Assembly: GCF_003003175.1 (NCBI RefSeq)
Contig: NZ_PVTY01000001.1
Location: forward strand, 62,001 to 126,000
Direction of reading: 5' to 3'
Length of the DNA: 64,000 nucleotides
Source: Nesterenkonia sandarakina
Lineage (GTDB): Bacteria; Actinomycetota; Actinomycetes; Actinomycetales; Micrococcaceae
The first letter of the stretch is position 1. The number at the start of each line of letters is the position of its first letter. Shown here piece after piece: positions 21,576 to 30,573 of this stretch. Both the position numbers and the translations under genes were made by a program. The notes under the pieces were generated by a model that saw only the letters and a list, made by a program, of their open reading frames with translations, was not told the DNA's origin and did not search any database.

Positions 21576-22460
21576 TCAGCTGCAGAGACCGCTGTCGCCC
21601 ACGCCGCGATAGCAGAAAGCGGTCGCTCGGACCTCGGTGAGCTGATACCCATCTGCGTGCTGCTCTACGTGGACGAAGTATCGATGACCGGCCCCGGAGT
21701 CGCTCATCGCCCCCGTGACGTCCACCCGGTAGAACTCCTCTCCGAAGTCCTCCGGTTCTGTGATCACGACCCAGCGCGGCCCATAGTCATCCGCATCTGC
21801 GTCTTCCTCGCCGGGGTCACCGCCGGTGGCGCGCTCACCCACCGATTCGGCCAGGGCGCGAGGCTCCTGCGTCGGTGGGACGTCCTCGATGTAGTCCTCC
21901 GTGACATCTTCGGTGGCACTCAAATAGAGGAAATGGGATACCTCGGCCCAGCCGTAGCCGTCGGCGAGCTGCACCTCGGTCCAGAGGCTTTGCCCTTCGT
22001 CCCCGGAGGCGTTGAGGTTCCGTTCTCGTCCTGCGAGATCGACGGCGTCGGTGGGATGCAGCTCCGCGACCACCTCGGCTGGGGCTTGGCCGAAGTAGCT
22101 CACGCTCGGGTCTTCTCCGGGCAGATCGCCCTCCTCGGCCTGCGGCGCACCCCCTGCCGGCGGACCCTCGGGCGGGCCGGTCTCTTCCCCCTCCGGGCTG
22201 GCCTGGTTCTCTGAAGACGGCGACTCAGAGTCATCCTCGGTCTGATCTGCCTCATCGGCGTCGTCGCCATCTGCAGAGGGCGTGGCGGACTCCTCGGCGG
22301 CCTCAGGTTCGGGCGTCGCCTCTGGTGCGTCTTGTTGCTGGGTGGCCTGATCCGTCGGGGTGGCACCGGCCTCGGGGTCTTCCTCGGCGGAACCGCAGCC
22401 GGTGATGGTCAGTGCACCCACAGCGAGCGCTGCAGTGAGAAGAGCGGGACGGCGGGTCAT
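21576..22460 (-). CDS. Secreted lipoprotein of unknown function
   Basis: The 294-residue product starts with a signal peptide and lipobox (TITGC, Cys22), so it should be anchored to the outer face of the membrane. Residues about 24-118 are low complexity, rich in Glu, Asp, Pro and Ala: a long acidic tether. The folded part (about 119-294) contains VSYFGQAPAEVVAEL, a Trp-containing WTEVQLADGYGWAEVSHFLYL stretch reminiscent of small SH3-like domains, and a C-terminal segment with two cysteines (FCYRGVGDSGLC) that could form a disulfide. GGAGG eight bases upstream fixes the ATG. No family name can be given. Confidence 0.8.
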   Translation of the reverse strand: MTRRPALLTAALAVGALTITGCGSAEEDPEAGATPTDQATQQQDAPEATPEPEAAEESATPSADGDDADEADQTEDDSESPSSENQASPEGEETGPPEGPPAGGAPQAEEGDLPGEDPSVSYFGQAPAEVVAELHPTDAVDLAGRERNLNASGDEGQSLWTEVQLADGYGWAEVSHFLYLSATEDVTEDYIEDVPPTQEPRALAESVGERATGGDPGEEDADADDYGPRWVVITEPEDFGEEFYRVDVTGAMSDSGAGHRYFVHVEQHADGYQLTEVRATAFCYRGVGDSGLCS

Positions 22461-22517
22461 GAATTCTGCCTCCAGAGGGCTCCGGGGTCACAGGTGGTTA
22501 CTCCACCGTAGGCAGAG

Positions 22518-22688
22518 TCATCTCCAGCGCACCAACCCCTGACCTGGATCGTTAGTGGGTTGTGCCCCAAGATCCGGGGACAGCATGACCAGGACGGAGA
22601 GTGCCACCGTGGTGACATAGGTGCCGAAGTCCGAGACTGTGGAGGCGATCCAGAAACATGTGAAGGCCTGATTCTGGCGCAGCTTCAT
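22518..22688 (-). pseudogene. 5' relic of a major facilitator superfamily transporter
   Basis: The frame opens with MKLRQNQAFTCFWIASTVSD and continues through FGTYVTTVALSVLVML, the typical first helix of actinobacterial MFS efflux proteins, then loses similarity after about 36 codons and stops at 22518. The rest of the ~400-residue transporter is absent. Its ATG overlaps the stop of the DUF429 gene (ATGA), so the intact gene was once translationally coupled to it. The lipoprotein gene begins 57 bases beyond, which marks the deletion edge. Confidence 0.7.
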
Positions 22689-23470
22689 GAGTCCGCCGAC
22701 AACAGCTCGTCGAGCCGACAGCTGGGAAGCACGATCCAACCCTCGCGTTCGGCTCGGGCCTGGTGCTCGGGCGGCGGCGGTTCATACCGACCCAGGGCGG
22801 CAGCCCGCGCGGCAAGGGCCGCCACCACCGCATCGAAGGCGTCGGTGGACGTCACCATCAGCTCCGTGTGCGCCCCGAGATCCAGCCAGGGCGTGTCGCG
22901 CTGCATCTGCGCCACCAGGCGGCCGCGCACCTCGGGATCGGACCGGTATCCCCGGATCTCCCACTCCCACAGTCGCAGCGTGGCGCCCGGGTACACCTCC
23001 ACGACGACGCCGTCGCGGCCCGAGCGGTCGACGAGAAGTCCGCTGGCGGTGAGTCGCCCGAGGAGGCCCGCGCAGCGCATCGCTGTGAGACCGATCCGGT
23101 CGGTCGAGACGCTGAGCGGCCACCGACCGAGCGTCTCCCGCACCTGCCTGTCGGTCTCGCGATAGGCGAGCGTCCGACGCCACTCCATGCGTCCGTCCGG
23201 CGTGTGGGCCCGGGACAGATCACTGTGGTCCGCGACGAAGGCGACGAACTCATCGGGCCAGCCGAAGGCGCAGTCGATGCCGATCTTGGCCACACCGGCC
23301 GCGGCCTCGGTGATCTCTACATCGCCGACCTCGAGAGTCAGCTGCTCCAACCGGGCCTCTCGGTCGGTCCACTCGATGACTGCGAGGGCTGTCCCCTTGT
23401 TCTCGGCGGCCAGATCGACTCCGGCGGTGCGCATCGGGAGGAGGTTCATCGAGACGGGGCTCATGACCAT
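22685..23470 (-). CDS. DUF429 domain-containing protein
   Basis: About 261 residues or fewer. The N-terminal part has the DUF429 signature AGVDLAAENKGTALAVIEW followed by GIDCAFGWPDEFVAFV, TDRIGLTAMRCAGLL and VVEVYPGATLRLW, an RNase H-like arrangement with conserved acidic residues. The family has no established role. Several ATGs compete (23470, 23464, 23449, 23434) without a clear ribosome-binding site; family alignments usually begin near the last. It sits between the phosphatidyltransferase gene and an MFS relic, where relatives usually carry acyltransferase and pimA genes. Confidence 0.8.
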   Translation of the reverse strand: MVMSPVSMNLLPMRTAGVDLAAENKGTALAVIEWTDREARLEQLTLEVGDVEITEAAAGVAKIGIDCAFGWPDEFVAFVADHSDLSRAHTPDGRMEWRRTLAYRETDRQVRETLGRWPLSVSTDRIGLTAMRCAGLLGRLTASGLLVDRSGRDGVVVEVYPGATLRLWEWEIRGYRSDPEVRGRLVAQMQRDTPWLDLGAHTELMVTSTDAFDAVVAALAARAAALGRYEPPPPEHQARAEREGWIVLPSCRLDELLSADS

Positions 23471-23524
23471 GACGCTACCGAATCCTGCGGATCTACGAGA
23501 GCTCCGGTCCCACTCCGGTGCAGC

Positions 23525-24139
23525 TCAGTCGGTCGCGGCGGCGGTCTGGGCGATCACGGTGCGGAAGCGCTGGACGATGGTGACCACCGACGCGATGCCG
23601 AGCAGGATCAGCACCACCAGCAGCACCGAGGAGTGCAGACCCAGTCCGGTGAAGCCGGTGAAGACCAGGGTCAGCACCATCCGCTCGGAGCGTTCGGCGA
23701 TGCCGACGTCGGCGGTGTAGCCCAGCGCCTCGGCCTTGGCCCGCACATAGGAGACCAGGTTGCCCGCCAGCAGGCAGAAGGCCGAGGCGATGCCCAGCCA
23801 GACGTGGTCTCCGCCGGTGAAGAACCAGATCAGCAGGCCGAGGAACACTGCGCCGTCCTGGACCCGGTCCAGGCAGGAGTCCAGGAATCCGCCCAGCACG
23901 GAGCTCTTTCCGCTGATCCGGGCCATCAGCCCGTCGACGAGGTCGGAGAAGACGAAGACGGTGATGAACACCGTGCCCCAGAACAGCTCCCCCATCGGGT
24001 AGAAGACCAGGGCGCCCAGGCACACGCCGATCGTCCCGATCACGGTCACCATGTTCGGGGTCATGCCCAGCCCGATCAGAGCCTTGGCGATCGGGGTGAA
24101 CAGTCCGCCGAAGAAGGCGCGCGCGTAGCGATTGAGCAT
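23525..24139 (-). CDS. CDP-alcohol phosphatidyltransferase (phosphatidylinositol-phosphate synthase type)
   Basis: Integral membrane enzyme that condenses CDP-diacylglycerol with an alcohol phosphate. The 204 residues contain the complete family motif: D66-x2-D69-G70-x2-A73-R74 ... G83-x3-D87-x3-D91 (DLVDGLMAR through GFLDSCLD), and about six helices. The position directly after a HIT gene and thrS is that of actinobacterial phosphatidylinositol-phosphate synthase (PgsA1), so inositol 1-phosphate is the likely acceptor. Its ATG follows the HIT stop codon without a gap. Confidence 0.88.
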   Translation of the reverse strand: MLNRYARAFFGGLFTPIAKALIGLGMTPNMVTVIGTIGVCLGALVFYPMGELFWGTVFITVFVFSDLVDGLMARISGKSSVLGGFLDSCLDRVQDGAVFLGLLIWFFTGGDHVWLGIASAFCLLAGNLVSYVRAKAEALGYTADVGIAERSERMVLTLVFTGFTGLGLHSSVLLVVLILLGIASVVTIVQRFRTVIAQTAAATD

Positions 24140-24682
24140 CTAGCGGTTCGCCTCCCAGGCCTCGGCCACCAGGGCGCGGGTCTCCCCCAGCGTCTGGGAG
24201 AGGTTCTTGGTCTGCGCGATGATCGGCATGAAGTTGGTGTCCCCGTTCCAGCGCGGGATCACGTGCTGGTGCAGGTGCGAGGCGATGCCGGCTCCCCCGA
24301 CCTTCCCCTGGTTCACCCCGAGGTTGAAGCCGCCCGGATTCGCCGTCGCGCGCAGCACTCGCATGCACTGCTGGGTCAGGGTGATGAACTCCGCTGACTC
24401 TTCGGCGTCGAGGTCGGTGAGGTCAGGCACGTGCCGGTAGGGGCAGACCATCAGGTGACCGGGGTTGTACGGGTAGAGGTTCAGCAGCACGAAGCACCGC
24501 TCGCCTCGGTGGACGATCAGCGACTCCTCGTCGCTGCGCCGCGGTCCCTGGCAGAAGGGGCAGTCGTCCGCCCCGCTGACCTGGTCCTGGCCGCGGTTCT
24601 GATAGGCGGCACGATGTGGGGTCCAGAGGCGCTGGAAGGCGTCGGGAACGCCTGCCAGTTCGAACTCGTCGCCGGACCCCAC
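24140..24682 (-). CDS. HIT family hydrolase (AP4A phosphorylase type)
   Basis: Nucleotide-binding hydrolase or phosphorylase acting on AP4A-like dinucleotides. The 180-residue product has the histidine triad HLHQHVIP preceded by GGAGIASH, a Cys pair in DDCPFCQ near the N-terminus (possible zinc site, partner ligands not obvious) and LNLYPYNPGHLMVCPYRHV. The GTG start is six bases after the thrS stop. thrS-HIT-phosphatidyltransferase is a conserved actinobacterial order and probably one transcript. Confidence 0.9.
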   Translation of the reverse strand: MGSGDEFELAGVPDAFQRLWTPHRAAYQNRGQDQVSGADDCPFCQGPRRSDEESLIVHRGERCFVLLNLYPYNPGHLMVCPYRHVPDLTDLDAEESAEFITLTQQCMRVLRATANPGGFNLGVNQGKVGGAGIASHLHQHVIPRWNGDTNFMPIIAQTKNLSQTLGETRALVAEAWEANR

Positions 24683-24688
24683 GCCGGC

Positions 24689-26758
24689 TCAGCCTTCCTT
24701 GGATTCGATGGCCGCGAGGATCCGGGCAACGGCCTCATCCACGGGCACCTGGTTGTCCTGGCTGCCGTCACGGAACCGGAAGGAGACCGCGCCGGCGTCG
24801 ACGTCGTCGCCTCCGGCGATCAGCACGAACGGGATCTTATCCTTCGAGGCCGTGCGGATCTTCTTCGGGAAGCGGTCGCTGCTGTCCTCGAGCTCGGCGC
24901 GCACTCCGGCGGCCTTGAGCTTGTCCACGACCTCGGTGAGGTAGCCGTTGAACGGCTCCGCCACGGGGATCGCGCGGACCTGGACCGGGGAGAGCCAGAC
25001 CGGGAACGCACCGGCGTAGTGCTCGGTGAGCACGCCGAGGAAGCGTTCGATGGAGCCGAACTTCGCCGCGTGGATCATCACCGGCTCCTGGCGGGTGCCG
25101 TCGGCGGCCTGGTACTCCAGGCCGAAGCGCTCGGGCTGGTTGAAGTCGTACTGCACGGTGGACATCTGCCAGGTCCGGCCGATGGCGTCGCGGGCCTGAA
25201 CGGAGATCTTCGGTCCGTAGTATGCCGCGCCGCCGGGATCGGCGACCAGCTCCAGGCCGGTCTCCTTGGCGACGTCTTCGAGCACCTTGGTGGCCTCTTC
25301 CCACTGCTCGGCGCTGCCGATGAACTTCTCCGAATCCTCGTCCCGGGTGGAGAGCTCCAGGTAGAAGTCATCCAGGCCGAAGTCGCGCAGCAGCGAGAGC
25401 ACGAAGCTCAGCAGGTGGCGGACCTCGTCGGGAGCCTGCTCCTTGGTGACGTAGGAGTGGGAGTCGTCCTGGGCGAAGCCCCGCACGCGGGTCAGCCCGT
25501 GGATCACGCCGGACTTCTCGTAGCGGTAGACCGAGCCGAACTCGAAGAGCCGCATCGGCAGCTCGCGGTAGGAGCGTCCGCGGGAGCGGTAGATGAGGTT
25601 GTGCATCGGGCAGTTCATCGCCTTGAGCCGGTAGTCCTGGCCCTGCTTGGTGATGTTGCCCTCGGCGTCGCGCTCTTCATCCACATGCAGCGGCGGGAAC
25701 ATGGTGTCGGCGTAGTAGGGCAGGTGTCCCGAGGTGTGGAACAGGCCGTCCTTGGAGATGTGCGGGGTGCCCACGTACTGGAATCCGGCCTCGATGTGCC
25801 GGGTCCGGACGTAGTCCTCCATCTCGCGCTTGATGATGCCGCCCTTGGGATGGAACAGCGGCAGCCCGGAGCCCAGCTCGTCGGGGAAGCTGAACAGGTC
25901 CAGCTCCGAGCCCAGGCGGCGGTGGTCGCGGCGCTCGGCCTCGGCCAGACGCTCCTTGTAGGCCTTCAGATCTTCCTTGGTCGGCCACGCGGTGCCGTAG
26001 AGGCGCTGCAGCTGCGGGTTGGACTCCTTGCCGCGCCAGTAGGCGGCGGCCGAGCGCATCACGGCGTAGGCGTTGGCGATCAGCTTGGTGTTGGGCAGGT
26101 GCGGTCCGCGGCAGAGGTCGGACCAGATCCGCTCGCCGTGGCGATCGACGTTGTGGTAGATCGTGATCTCCCCGCCGCCGACCTCGATGCTGGCGCCCTC
26201 GGCGGCCTCGGCCGCGCCGCCTGCGCTGGTGGCATCGCTGGCGACGCCGAGCAGCTCGAGCTTGTACGGCTCGTCTGCCATCGCGACCTTCGCCTGGTCT
26301 TCACTGACCACCTCGCGCTCGAACTGCTGGGTCTGGTTGATCAGCTTCTGCATGGCCTTCTCGATCTTCTTCAGATCATCAGGTGTGAAGGGCTCGGCGA
26401 CGTCGAAGTCGAAGTAGAACCCGTCGGTGATGTAGGGGCCGATGCCGAGCTTGGCCTCGGGGTAGAGCTGCTGGACCGCCTGGGCCATGACATGGGCGGT
26501 GGAGTGGCGCAGCACGTTGAGCCCGTCGGGGCTGGAGATGTCCACAGCCTCGACGACGGCGCCGGCCGGGATCTCCCGGGAGAGGTCCCAGAGCTCGCCG
26601 TCGACCCGCATGACCACGGTGGTCTTGTCCGCGGCGAAGAGCGTGGTGCCGGTGGTGCCGCGCTCGATGCTCGCCGTCTCGCCGTCGCGGGTGATGCTGA
26701 TGGATTCAGCCGGCGCTGCGGCCTGGGACGGGGCTTCCGATGCTGCGTTTTCGGACAC
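24689..26758 (-). CDS. thrS: Threonyl-tRNA synthetase
   Basis: Charges tRNA-Thr. The ~689-residue protein has a TGS domain (about 20-80), the editing/SAD domain with [12 protein letters not shown] and the CRGPHLP cysteine motif, the class II catalytic core (motif 2 region with [20 protein letters not shown], zinc-binding cysteine of MNCPMHN) and the anticodon-binding domain at the end. GTG 26758 is preferred because AGGAG lies ten bases upstream; ATG 26776 lacks a ribosome-binding site and would add six residues. First gene of the thrS-HIT-phosphatidyltransferase group. Confidence 0.97.
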   Translation of the reverse strand: MSENAASEAPSQAAAPAESISITRDGETASIERGTTGTTLFAADKTTVVMRVDGELWDLSREIPAGAVVEAVDISSPDGLNVLRHSTAHVMAQAVQQLYPEAKLGIGPYITDGFYFDFDVAEPFTPDDLKKIEKAMQKLINQTQQFEREVVSEDQAKVAMADEPYKLELLGVASDATSAGGAAEAAEGASIEVGGGEITIYHNVDRHGERIWSDLCRGPHLPNTKLIANAYAVMRSAAAYWRGKESNPQLQRLYGTAWPTKEDLKAYKERLAEAERRDHRRLGSELDLFSFPDELGSGLPLFHPKGGIIKREMEDYVRTRHIEAGFQYVGTPHISKDGLFHTSGHLPYYADTMFPPLHVDEERDAEGNITKQGQDYRLKAMNCPMHNLIYRSRGRSYRELPMRLFEFGSVYRYEKSGVIHGLTRVRGFAQDDSHSYVTKEQAPDEVRHLLSFVLSLLRDFGLDDFYLELSTRDEDSEKFIGSAEQWEEATKVLEDVAKETGLELVADPGGAAYYGPKISVQARDAIGRTWQMSTVQYDFNQPERFGLEYQAADGTRQEPVMIHAAKFGSIERFLGVLTEHYAGAFPVWLSPVQVRAIPVAEPFNGYLTEVVDKLKAAGVRAELEDSSDRFPKKIRTASKDKIPFVLIAGGDDVDAGAVSFRFRDGSQDNQVPVDEAVARILAAIESKEG

Positions 26759-26832
26759 TTGGGATGTACTCCTCATGGATGTTCTGCGGACCCAGGTGAT
26801 TCTACGGGAACCCCGGCGGAACTGGTGCGGGC

Positions 26833-27735
26833 TCAGTCGCGCTGGCACCCCGGGCACCAGTAGAGCCGCCGGCCCACCAGCTCGGCCGCTTCGATGACGG
26901 CACCGCAGCGCTGGCACGGTGTGCCCTGGTGCTTATAGACCCAGTGGCGACGCGGGCCGCGGGTGCGCACGGTGCGGATCCGACCCTCGTCGACGCCGTC
27001 GCGCAGCTGCTCGGTGAGCCGGTCCCAGAGCGCGGCGGCCCGTTCCGGGTCCAGCTGGTTGCTGGGGGTGTACGGGTCGAGGCGCTCGAGGAAGAGCGAT
27101 TCGGCGCGGTAGATGTTTCCCACCCCGGCGATGACCGCCTGGTCCATGAGCGCCGCGGCGATGCTGATCCGGCGTCGGCTGAGGTTGTGCAGGAACGTCG
27201 CGCGCAGCTCGGCGTCGGTCTGTGCCGGCAGCTGAGGACCGGACTCTCCCTGACCGGGCATCACCTGGCGCAGCGGGTCCGGACCGAGCCGGTCGATGAC
27301 TGCCTGGTACTCCGTGGGGTCGAGCACCGCGCAGGTGGTGGGTCCGCGGAGATCCGCCCAGCCGTGCCGCGCGCTGACCCGGGCGCGCACCGCCCCCTTC
27401 GGGGGTTCGGGGATGAGCCAGCCGTCGTCGTCGTAGGTCGGCTCGAAGGTCACCGCGGCGGCCCGGGGCGCACCGATGGTGGCCTCAGCGGCGAAGTCCG
27501 CGTCGCCGCGGAAGCTGAACGCGCCGTAGAGCCCCAGGTGGACCTGCCAGACCGCGGGTCCGAGGTGCACGAACAGGTGCTTGCCCCAGGCTTCGGCGTG
27601 CTGCGGCACCTGTCCGTCCAGCCGTTCCGCGCCCGCGCTGAACCGTCCCTGCGGGGAGCTGACCCGCCACGGATGACCGGCGAAGACCGTGTTGATCTGC
27701 GCGGCGAGCCGGTGGAGGGTATGGCCTTCAGGCAT
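26833..27735 (-). CDS. nei: DNA glycosylase/AP lyase, endonuclease VIII type
   Basis: Base-excision-repair enzyme of the Fpg/Nei family that removes oxidised pyrimidines and cuts the backbone. The 300-residue protein begins with [11 protein letters not shown], in which Pro2 is the Schiff-base nucleophile and Glu3 the catalytic acid after Met removal. It has the helix-two-turn-helix region ([17 protein letters not shown]) and a C-terminal zinc finger (CQRCG ... CPGC). The MPEGHT start and the adjacent rpiB mirror mycobacterial Nei1 (Rv2464c-Rv2465c). It ends 75 bases before thrS. Confidence 0.93.
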   Translation of the reverse strand: MPEGHTLHRLAAQINTVFAGHPWRVSSPQGRFSAGAERLDGQVPQHAEAWGKHLFVHLGPAVWQVHLGLYGAFSFRGDADFAAEATIGAPRAAAVTFEPTYDDDGWLIPEPPKGAVRARVSARHGWADLRGPTTCAVLDPTEYQAVIDRLGPDPLRQVMPGQGESGPQLPAQTDAELRATFLHNLSRRRISIAAALMDQAVIAGVGNIYRAESLFLERLDPYTPSNQLDPERAAALWDRLTEQLRDGVDEGRIRTVRTRGPRRHWVYKHQGTPCQRCGAVIEAAELVGRRLYWCPGCQRD

Positions 27736-27738
27736 GGA

Positions 27739-28224
27739 TCAGTCGAGGATCTCGCCGGTGAGCTCGTAGTGGGAGATCTTCCCGATCCGGCGGGCGTGGC
27801 GCTCGTCCCCGGTGAAATCGGCGCCCAGGAATGCCTCGACGATCGTGGTGGCCTCCTCGAGGCTGTGCTGGCGGCCGCCGAGGGCGACGACGTTGGCGTC
27901 GTTGTGCTCCCGGGCGAGGACCGCGGTGTCGTGGTTCCAGGCCAGCGCGGCGCGGACGCCGGCGACCTTGTTCGCGGCGATCTGCTCGCCGTTGCCGGAC
28001 CCGCCCAGCACGATCGCCAGCGCGTTCCTCCCGGCGCTGCGGGCCGCGACCACGGCTTCGGCGGCGCGGATGCAGAAGGCCGGGTAGTCGTCCAGCGCGT
28101 CATACTCCTGGGGTCCGTGGTCGATCAGGGTGTGACCGAGGCCGCGCAGGTGATCCACCAGGTGGGCGGAGAGCTCCATCCCGGCGTGATCGGTGGCGAT
28201 GTGGACTTCCATGCTGTCTACCAT
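27739..28224 (-). CDS. rpiB: Ribose-5-phosphate isomerase B
   Basis: Interconverts ribose 5-phosphate and ribulose 5-phosphate in the pentose phosphate pathway. The 161-residue product has HIATDHAG (phosphate/substrate site), [14 protein letters not shown] with the glutamate used as base in the actinobacterial subgroup in place of a cysteine, and [15 protein letters not shown] 28224 has GAGAAG just upstream; ATG 28212 is an alternative. nei starts three bases after its stop, so the pair is cotranscribed. Confidence 0.95.
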   Translation of the reverse strand: MVDSMEVHIATDHAGMELSAHLVDHLRGLGHTLIDHGPQEYDALDDYPAFCIRAAEAVVAARSAGRNALAIVLGGSGNGEQIAANKVAGVRAALAWNHDTAVLAREHNDANVVALGGRQHSLEEATTIVEAFLGADFTGDERHARRIGKISHYELTGEILD

Positions 28225-28279
28225 GATCTCTTCTCAGACCTTTCGGGGCGAGGACGCTGGTGGCCCGGGGGCCGGGTCA

Positions 28280-28285
28280 ATCCTA
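28280..28285 (-). promoter_or_regulatory. Probable -10 element of rpiB-nei
   Basis: The minus strand reads TAGGAT (TANNNT), giving a transcript start about 48 bases before rpiB. It lies in the 156-base divergent gap to the globin gene, whose own candidate is TATCGT near 28346-28351. Confidence 0.35.
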
Positions 28286-28380
28286 CGTGGCGCGGGCCGG
28301 GTCCGGAGTGGCCCAGGCGGCCGACGGGAACAGGGCCCGAGCGAGTATCGTTGCACCCTGCACAGCGCAAGAGGAGGAAC

Positions 28381-29010
28381 ATGTCTGACGAAGAGTCCCA
28401 GCCCGCCCGTGAGCTCCCGAAGTTCTCGAACCGCCTGGGGGCGCCGATCGCCACCGTGCGCCCCGTGGGTCGGCCTCCGTCCCAGGTCTCGGGTCTGCCC
28501 GGCCGCCCTGCCGCGGACCAGCCGGCACCCTCCGCCGGCGACCGGCCGAGCCCGGCCGACGCGATTCCGCTCAGCCCCGCGCTGCCGCATCCCGGGCAGC
28601 CGAGCACCGGGCAGCCGAACGTCGAGCAGTCGGGGGCCGAGCAGCAGAGCTTCTACGACGCGGTCGGTGGACGCAAGACCTTCGAGACCATCGTCGAGGT
28701 CTTCTACAGCCATGTCGCCGAGGACGAGGACTTCCGGGCGATGTACCCCGAGGCGGACCTGGAACCGGCCAAGGAGCGGCTGCTCACGTTCCTGGAGCAG
28801 TACTGGGGCGGCCCGCGCACCTACCAGGAGCAGCGCGGACACCCCCGGCTGCGGATGCGGCACATGCCCTTCGCGGTGGACGCCGAGGCTCGCGACAAGT
28901 GGCTGCGCTTCATGCGCGCCGGCGTCGACGCCGCCGATCTCTCCCCGCTGCACGAACAGATCCTGTGGGACTACCTGGAGCGCGCCGCGCACTCGATGGT
29001 CAACAGCTGA
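28381..29010 (+). CDS. glbO: Group II truncated haemoglobin (GlbO-like) with long N-terminal extension
   Basis: Haem protein binding O2/NO, cytoplasmic. The globin domain occupies about 88-209: FYDAVGG at its start, [11 protein letters not shown] (Tyr B10 region), proximal histidine in RLRMRHMPF (H161) and the group-II tryptophan in DKWLRFM (W174). The first ~85 residues are a Pro/Ala/Ser-rich, probably disordered extension not found in mycobacterial GlbO (about 128 residues). A strong site (GAGGAGGAAC) before ATG 28381 supports translation of the extension; no in-frame ATG lies at the globin start. The nei-rpiB-globin neighbourhood resembles the mycobacterial one. Confidence 0.92.
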   Translation: MSDEESQPARELPKFSNRLGAPIATVRPVGRPPSQVSGLPGRPAADQPAPSAGDRPSPADAIPLSPALPHPGQPSTGQPNVEQSGAEQQSFYDAVGGRKTFETIVEVFYSHVAEDEDFRAMYPEADLEPAKERLLTFLEQYWGGPRTYQEQRGHPRLRMRHMPFAVDAEARDKWLRFMRAGVDAADLSPLHEQILWDYLERAAHSMVNS

Positions 29011-29014
29011 GCCT

Positions 29015-29070
29015 CAGCGGCTGGTTACATCAGACGCTGGGTTCTTCAGCGGCTCAGCGGCTGGGTTCAC
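29015..29070. repeat. 16-bp imperfect tandem repeat after the globin gene
   Basis: Units CAGCGGCTGGTTACAT, CAGACGCTGGGTTCTT, a half unit CAGCGGCT and CAGCGGCTGGGTTCAC run head to tail from five bases after the globin stop. The region separates two convergent genes and encodes nothing. Confidence 0.7.
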
Positions 29071-29084
29071 AGCCGTCGCATCTT

Positions 29085-29816
29085 TCAGAGGCTCGCAGGC
29101 TCCCGGGTGCTGCGGCAGAGGATGTAGCCGCCCTGGGAGCTGAGCCGGACCCAGCGGCCCCGGCGGTGCACCGCGGTGGATCCCCCGGCGCCCTCGGCGG
29201 CGAGGAAGTTCAGCGCGTGCGCTCCGAAGGCCGCGCCCGCCGGGATGGCGGCATCGCGCAGCGGCTGCGCTTCTGCGGCGTCTGCGCCCTCGGCCGGGAC
29301 GGCGTTCTCCGTCTCCAGGTCCCGGCCCCAGACCTGTTCCCGGACCTGCTCGACGACGGCGGCGCCCGCCGTGGTCGGCACGGCCTGCGTGATCTGGGCG
29401 ATGCCTGCGGCCGCCTGGGAGCGCAGGTGGTCGTCGGACAGGCGTCCCAGCGACTCCCAGCCCGAGCGCGGAGGCGTGACCGCGGCCCAGGGCACGCTGA
29501 GCCGGCTCGGCGGCAGCGAGAGCTCGGTCTCGGCCGGGTTCATCCGGGCGATCCGCTCGCTGATCGAGCTCAGCTCCGTGGTGACGTCTGCCCGAGACTC
29601 CTCGGCCAGGGCGACGGTGCGCAGTCCGAGCACCGCCGGCAGCTGGCTCAGCAGCGACCCCGGGGTCATCACGGGAACCCAGGCGGCCAGCACCTGGCCC
29701 ACGGCCTGGAGCCGGATGCCCTGCTCCTGGATCCGGCGGGCGCGCTTGATGTAGGTGGAGAGGTCCTGGAGCGAGACGGCTTCAGCGAATCGCAGCGAGT
29801 CAGTCATGGGGCTCAT
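29085..29816 (-). CDS. Conserved hypothetical protein, coupled to gntR
   Basis: A 243-residue, probably cytoplasmic protein with no recognised domain and no membrane helix. A helical N-terminal half (LSTYIKRARRIQEQGIRLQAVG, LPAVLGLRTVALAEES) precedes a Pro/Ser segment (SLPPSRLSVPWAAVTPPRSG) and a small C-terminal part (RRGRWVRLSSQGGYILCRS). Its ATG overlaps the gntR stop by ATGA, so translation is tied to the gluconate regulator. Function unknown; it is not obviously part of gluconate use. Confidence 0.7.
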   Translation of the reverse strand: MSPMTDSLRFAEAVSLQDLSTYIKRARRIQEQGIRLQAVGQVLAAWVPVMTPGSLLSQLPAVLGLRTVALAEESRADVTTELSSISERIARMNPAETELSLPPSRLSVPWAAVTPPRSGWESLGRLSDDHLRSQAAAGIAQITQAVPTTAGAAVVEQVREQVWGRDLETENAVPAEGADAAEAQPLRDAAIPAGAAFGAHALNFLAAEGAGGSTAVHRRGRWVRLSSQGGYILCRSTREPASL

Positions 29817-30511
29817 TGTTCCAGAGCAGAGCGCACCTCATCGACCAGGATCTCCATATAGCGTCGGGCCTCGCGCGGGTCCTTGTCTGCGATCGCCCGG
29901 GCGACGCCGTCGTGGGCGTCCAGTGCCTCGGGCATCGGGCGGGTCGGCATCAGGCCGTGCTTGGTGCGTCCGGTGAGGACCTCGGCGACGACGTCGGCCA
30001 GCGCGGCGAACATCGAGTTGCCCCCGGCCTCGAGCATCAGTCGGTGGAACGCGATGTCTGCCGTGATGAATTCGGTGAGCTGTTCGGACTCGCCGAGCCG
30101 GCGCATGGTCGCGGCCAGATCCAGCATCTGCTGGGCCTGGACCTCGGTCCGCCGCGCGGCGGCCAGAGCCGCGGCCTCGGTCTCCACCGCGATGCGCAGC
30201 TGGGTCAGCTCGATGAAGGCGCCGCGCGCGTCGGCGGAGGCCAGGCGCCAGCCGATCACCGACGGGGACATCACGTCCCAGTGCTCTGCGGCGGTCACCA
30301 CCAGCCCGATGCGTCGCTTCGAGTAGAGCAGCCCATGAGATTCCAGCACCTTGACGCTGTCTCGGGCCACGGTGCGCGAGACGCCGAACCGCTGCTGCAG
30401 CGACTCCAGGGTCAGCACAGCCCCCGGTCGGTGCGCCCCATCGACGATCTCGCGCCCGAGGGTCTCGGAGATCGCATCCCTGCCCACACGCGCTACGGAA
30501 GAGTGCGCCAC
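29813..30511 (-). CDS. gntR: GntR/FadR-family transcriptional repressor (probable gluconate regulator)
   Basis: The 232-residue product has an N-terminal winged helix (about 12-75, with LESLQQRFGVSRTVARDSVKVLESHGLL) and an FCD-type C-terminal ligand domain (about 90-230, rich in helices, with TADIAFHRLMLEAGGN). Regulators of this type bind sugar acids or phosphosugars. It is divergent from gntK-gntP, and a palindrome overlaps the promoter in the gap, so gluconate or 6-phosphogluconate is the likely inducer. Confidence 0.88.
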   Translation of the reverse strand: MAHSSVARVGRDAISETLGREIVDGAHRPGAVLTLESLQQRFGVSRTVARDSVKVLESHGLLYSKRRIGLVVTAAEHWDVMSPSVIGWRLASADARGAFIELTQLRIAVETEAAALAAARRTEVQAQQMLDLAATMRRLGESEQLTEFITADIAFHRLMLEAGGNSMFAALADVVAEVLTGRTKHGLMPTRPMPEALDAHDGVARAIADKDPREARRYMEILVDEVRSALEQ

Positions 30512-30545
30512 CGAGCCTCCTTCATCAACGCAGAAATAAACATCA

Positions 30546-30573
30546 CACCTTTCGGCCTGAAAGGTGCTATCTT
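30546..30573 (+). promoter_or_regulatory. gntK-gntP promoter with palindromic operator
   Basis: A perfect 8-base inverted repeat, CACCTTTC at 30546-30553 and GAAAGGTG at 30559-30566, is followed directly by a -10 box TATCTT (30568-30573). A protein bound to the palindrome would cover the spacer of the promoter, so the site is the best candidate operator for the adjacent GntR-family protein. Confidence 0.6.

Noticed and set aside
24431-26863. A long open frame of about 810 codons on the plus strand opposite thrS
   Set aside because: It is the antisense shadow of thrS and of the HIT gene: no conserved motif, no start signal, and the opposite strand holds clear enzymes.
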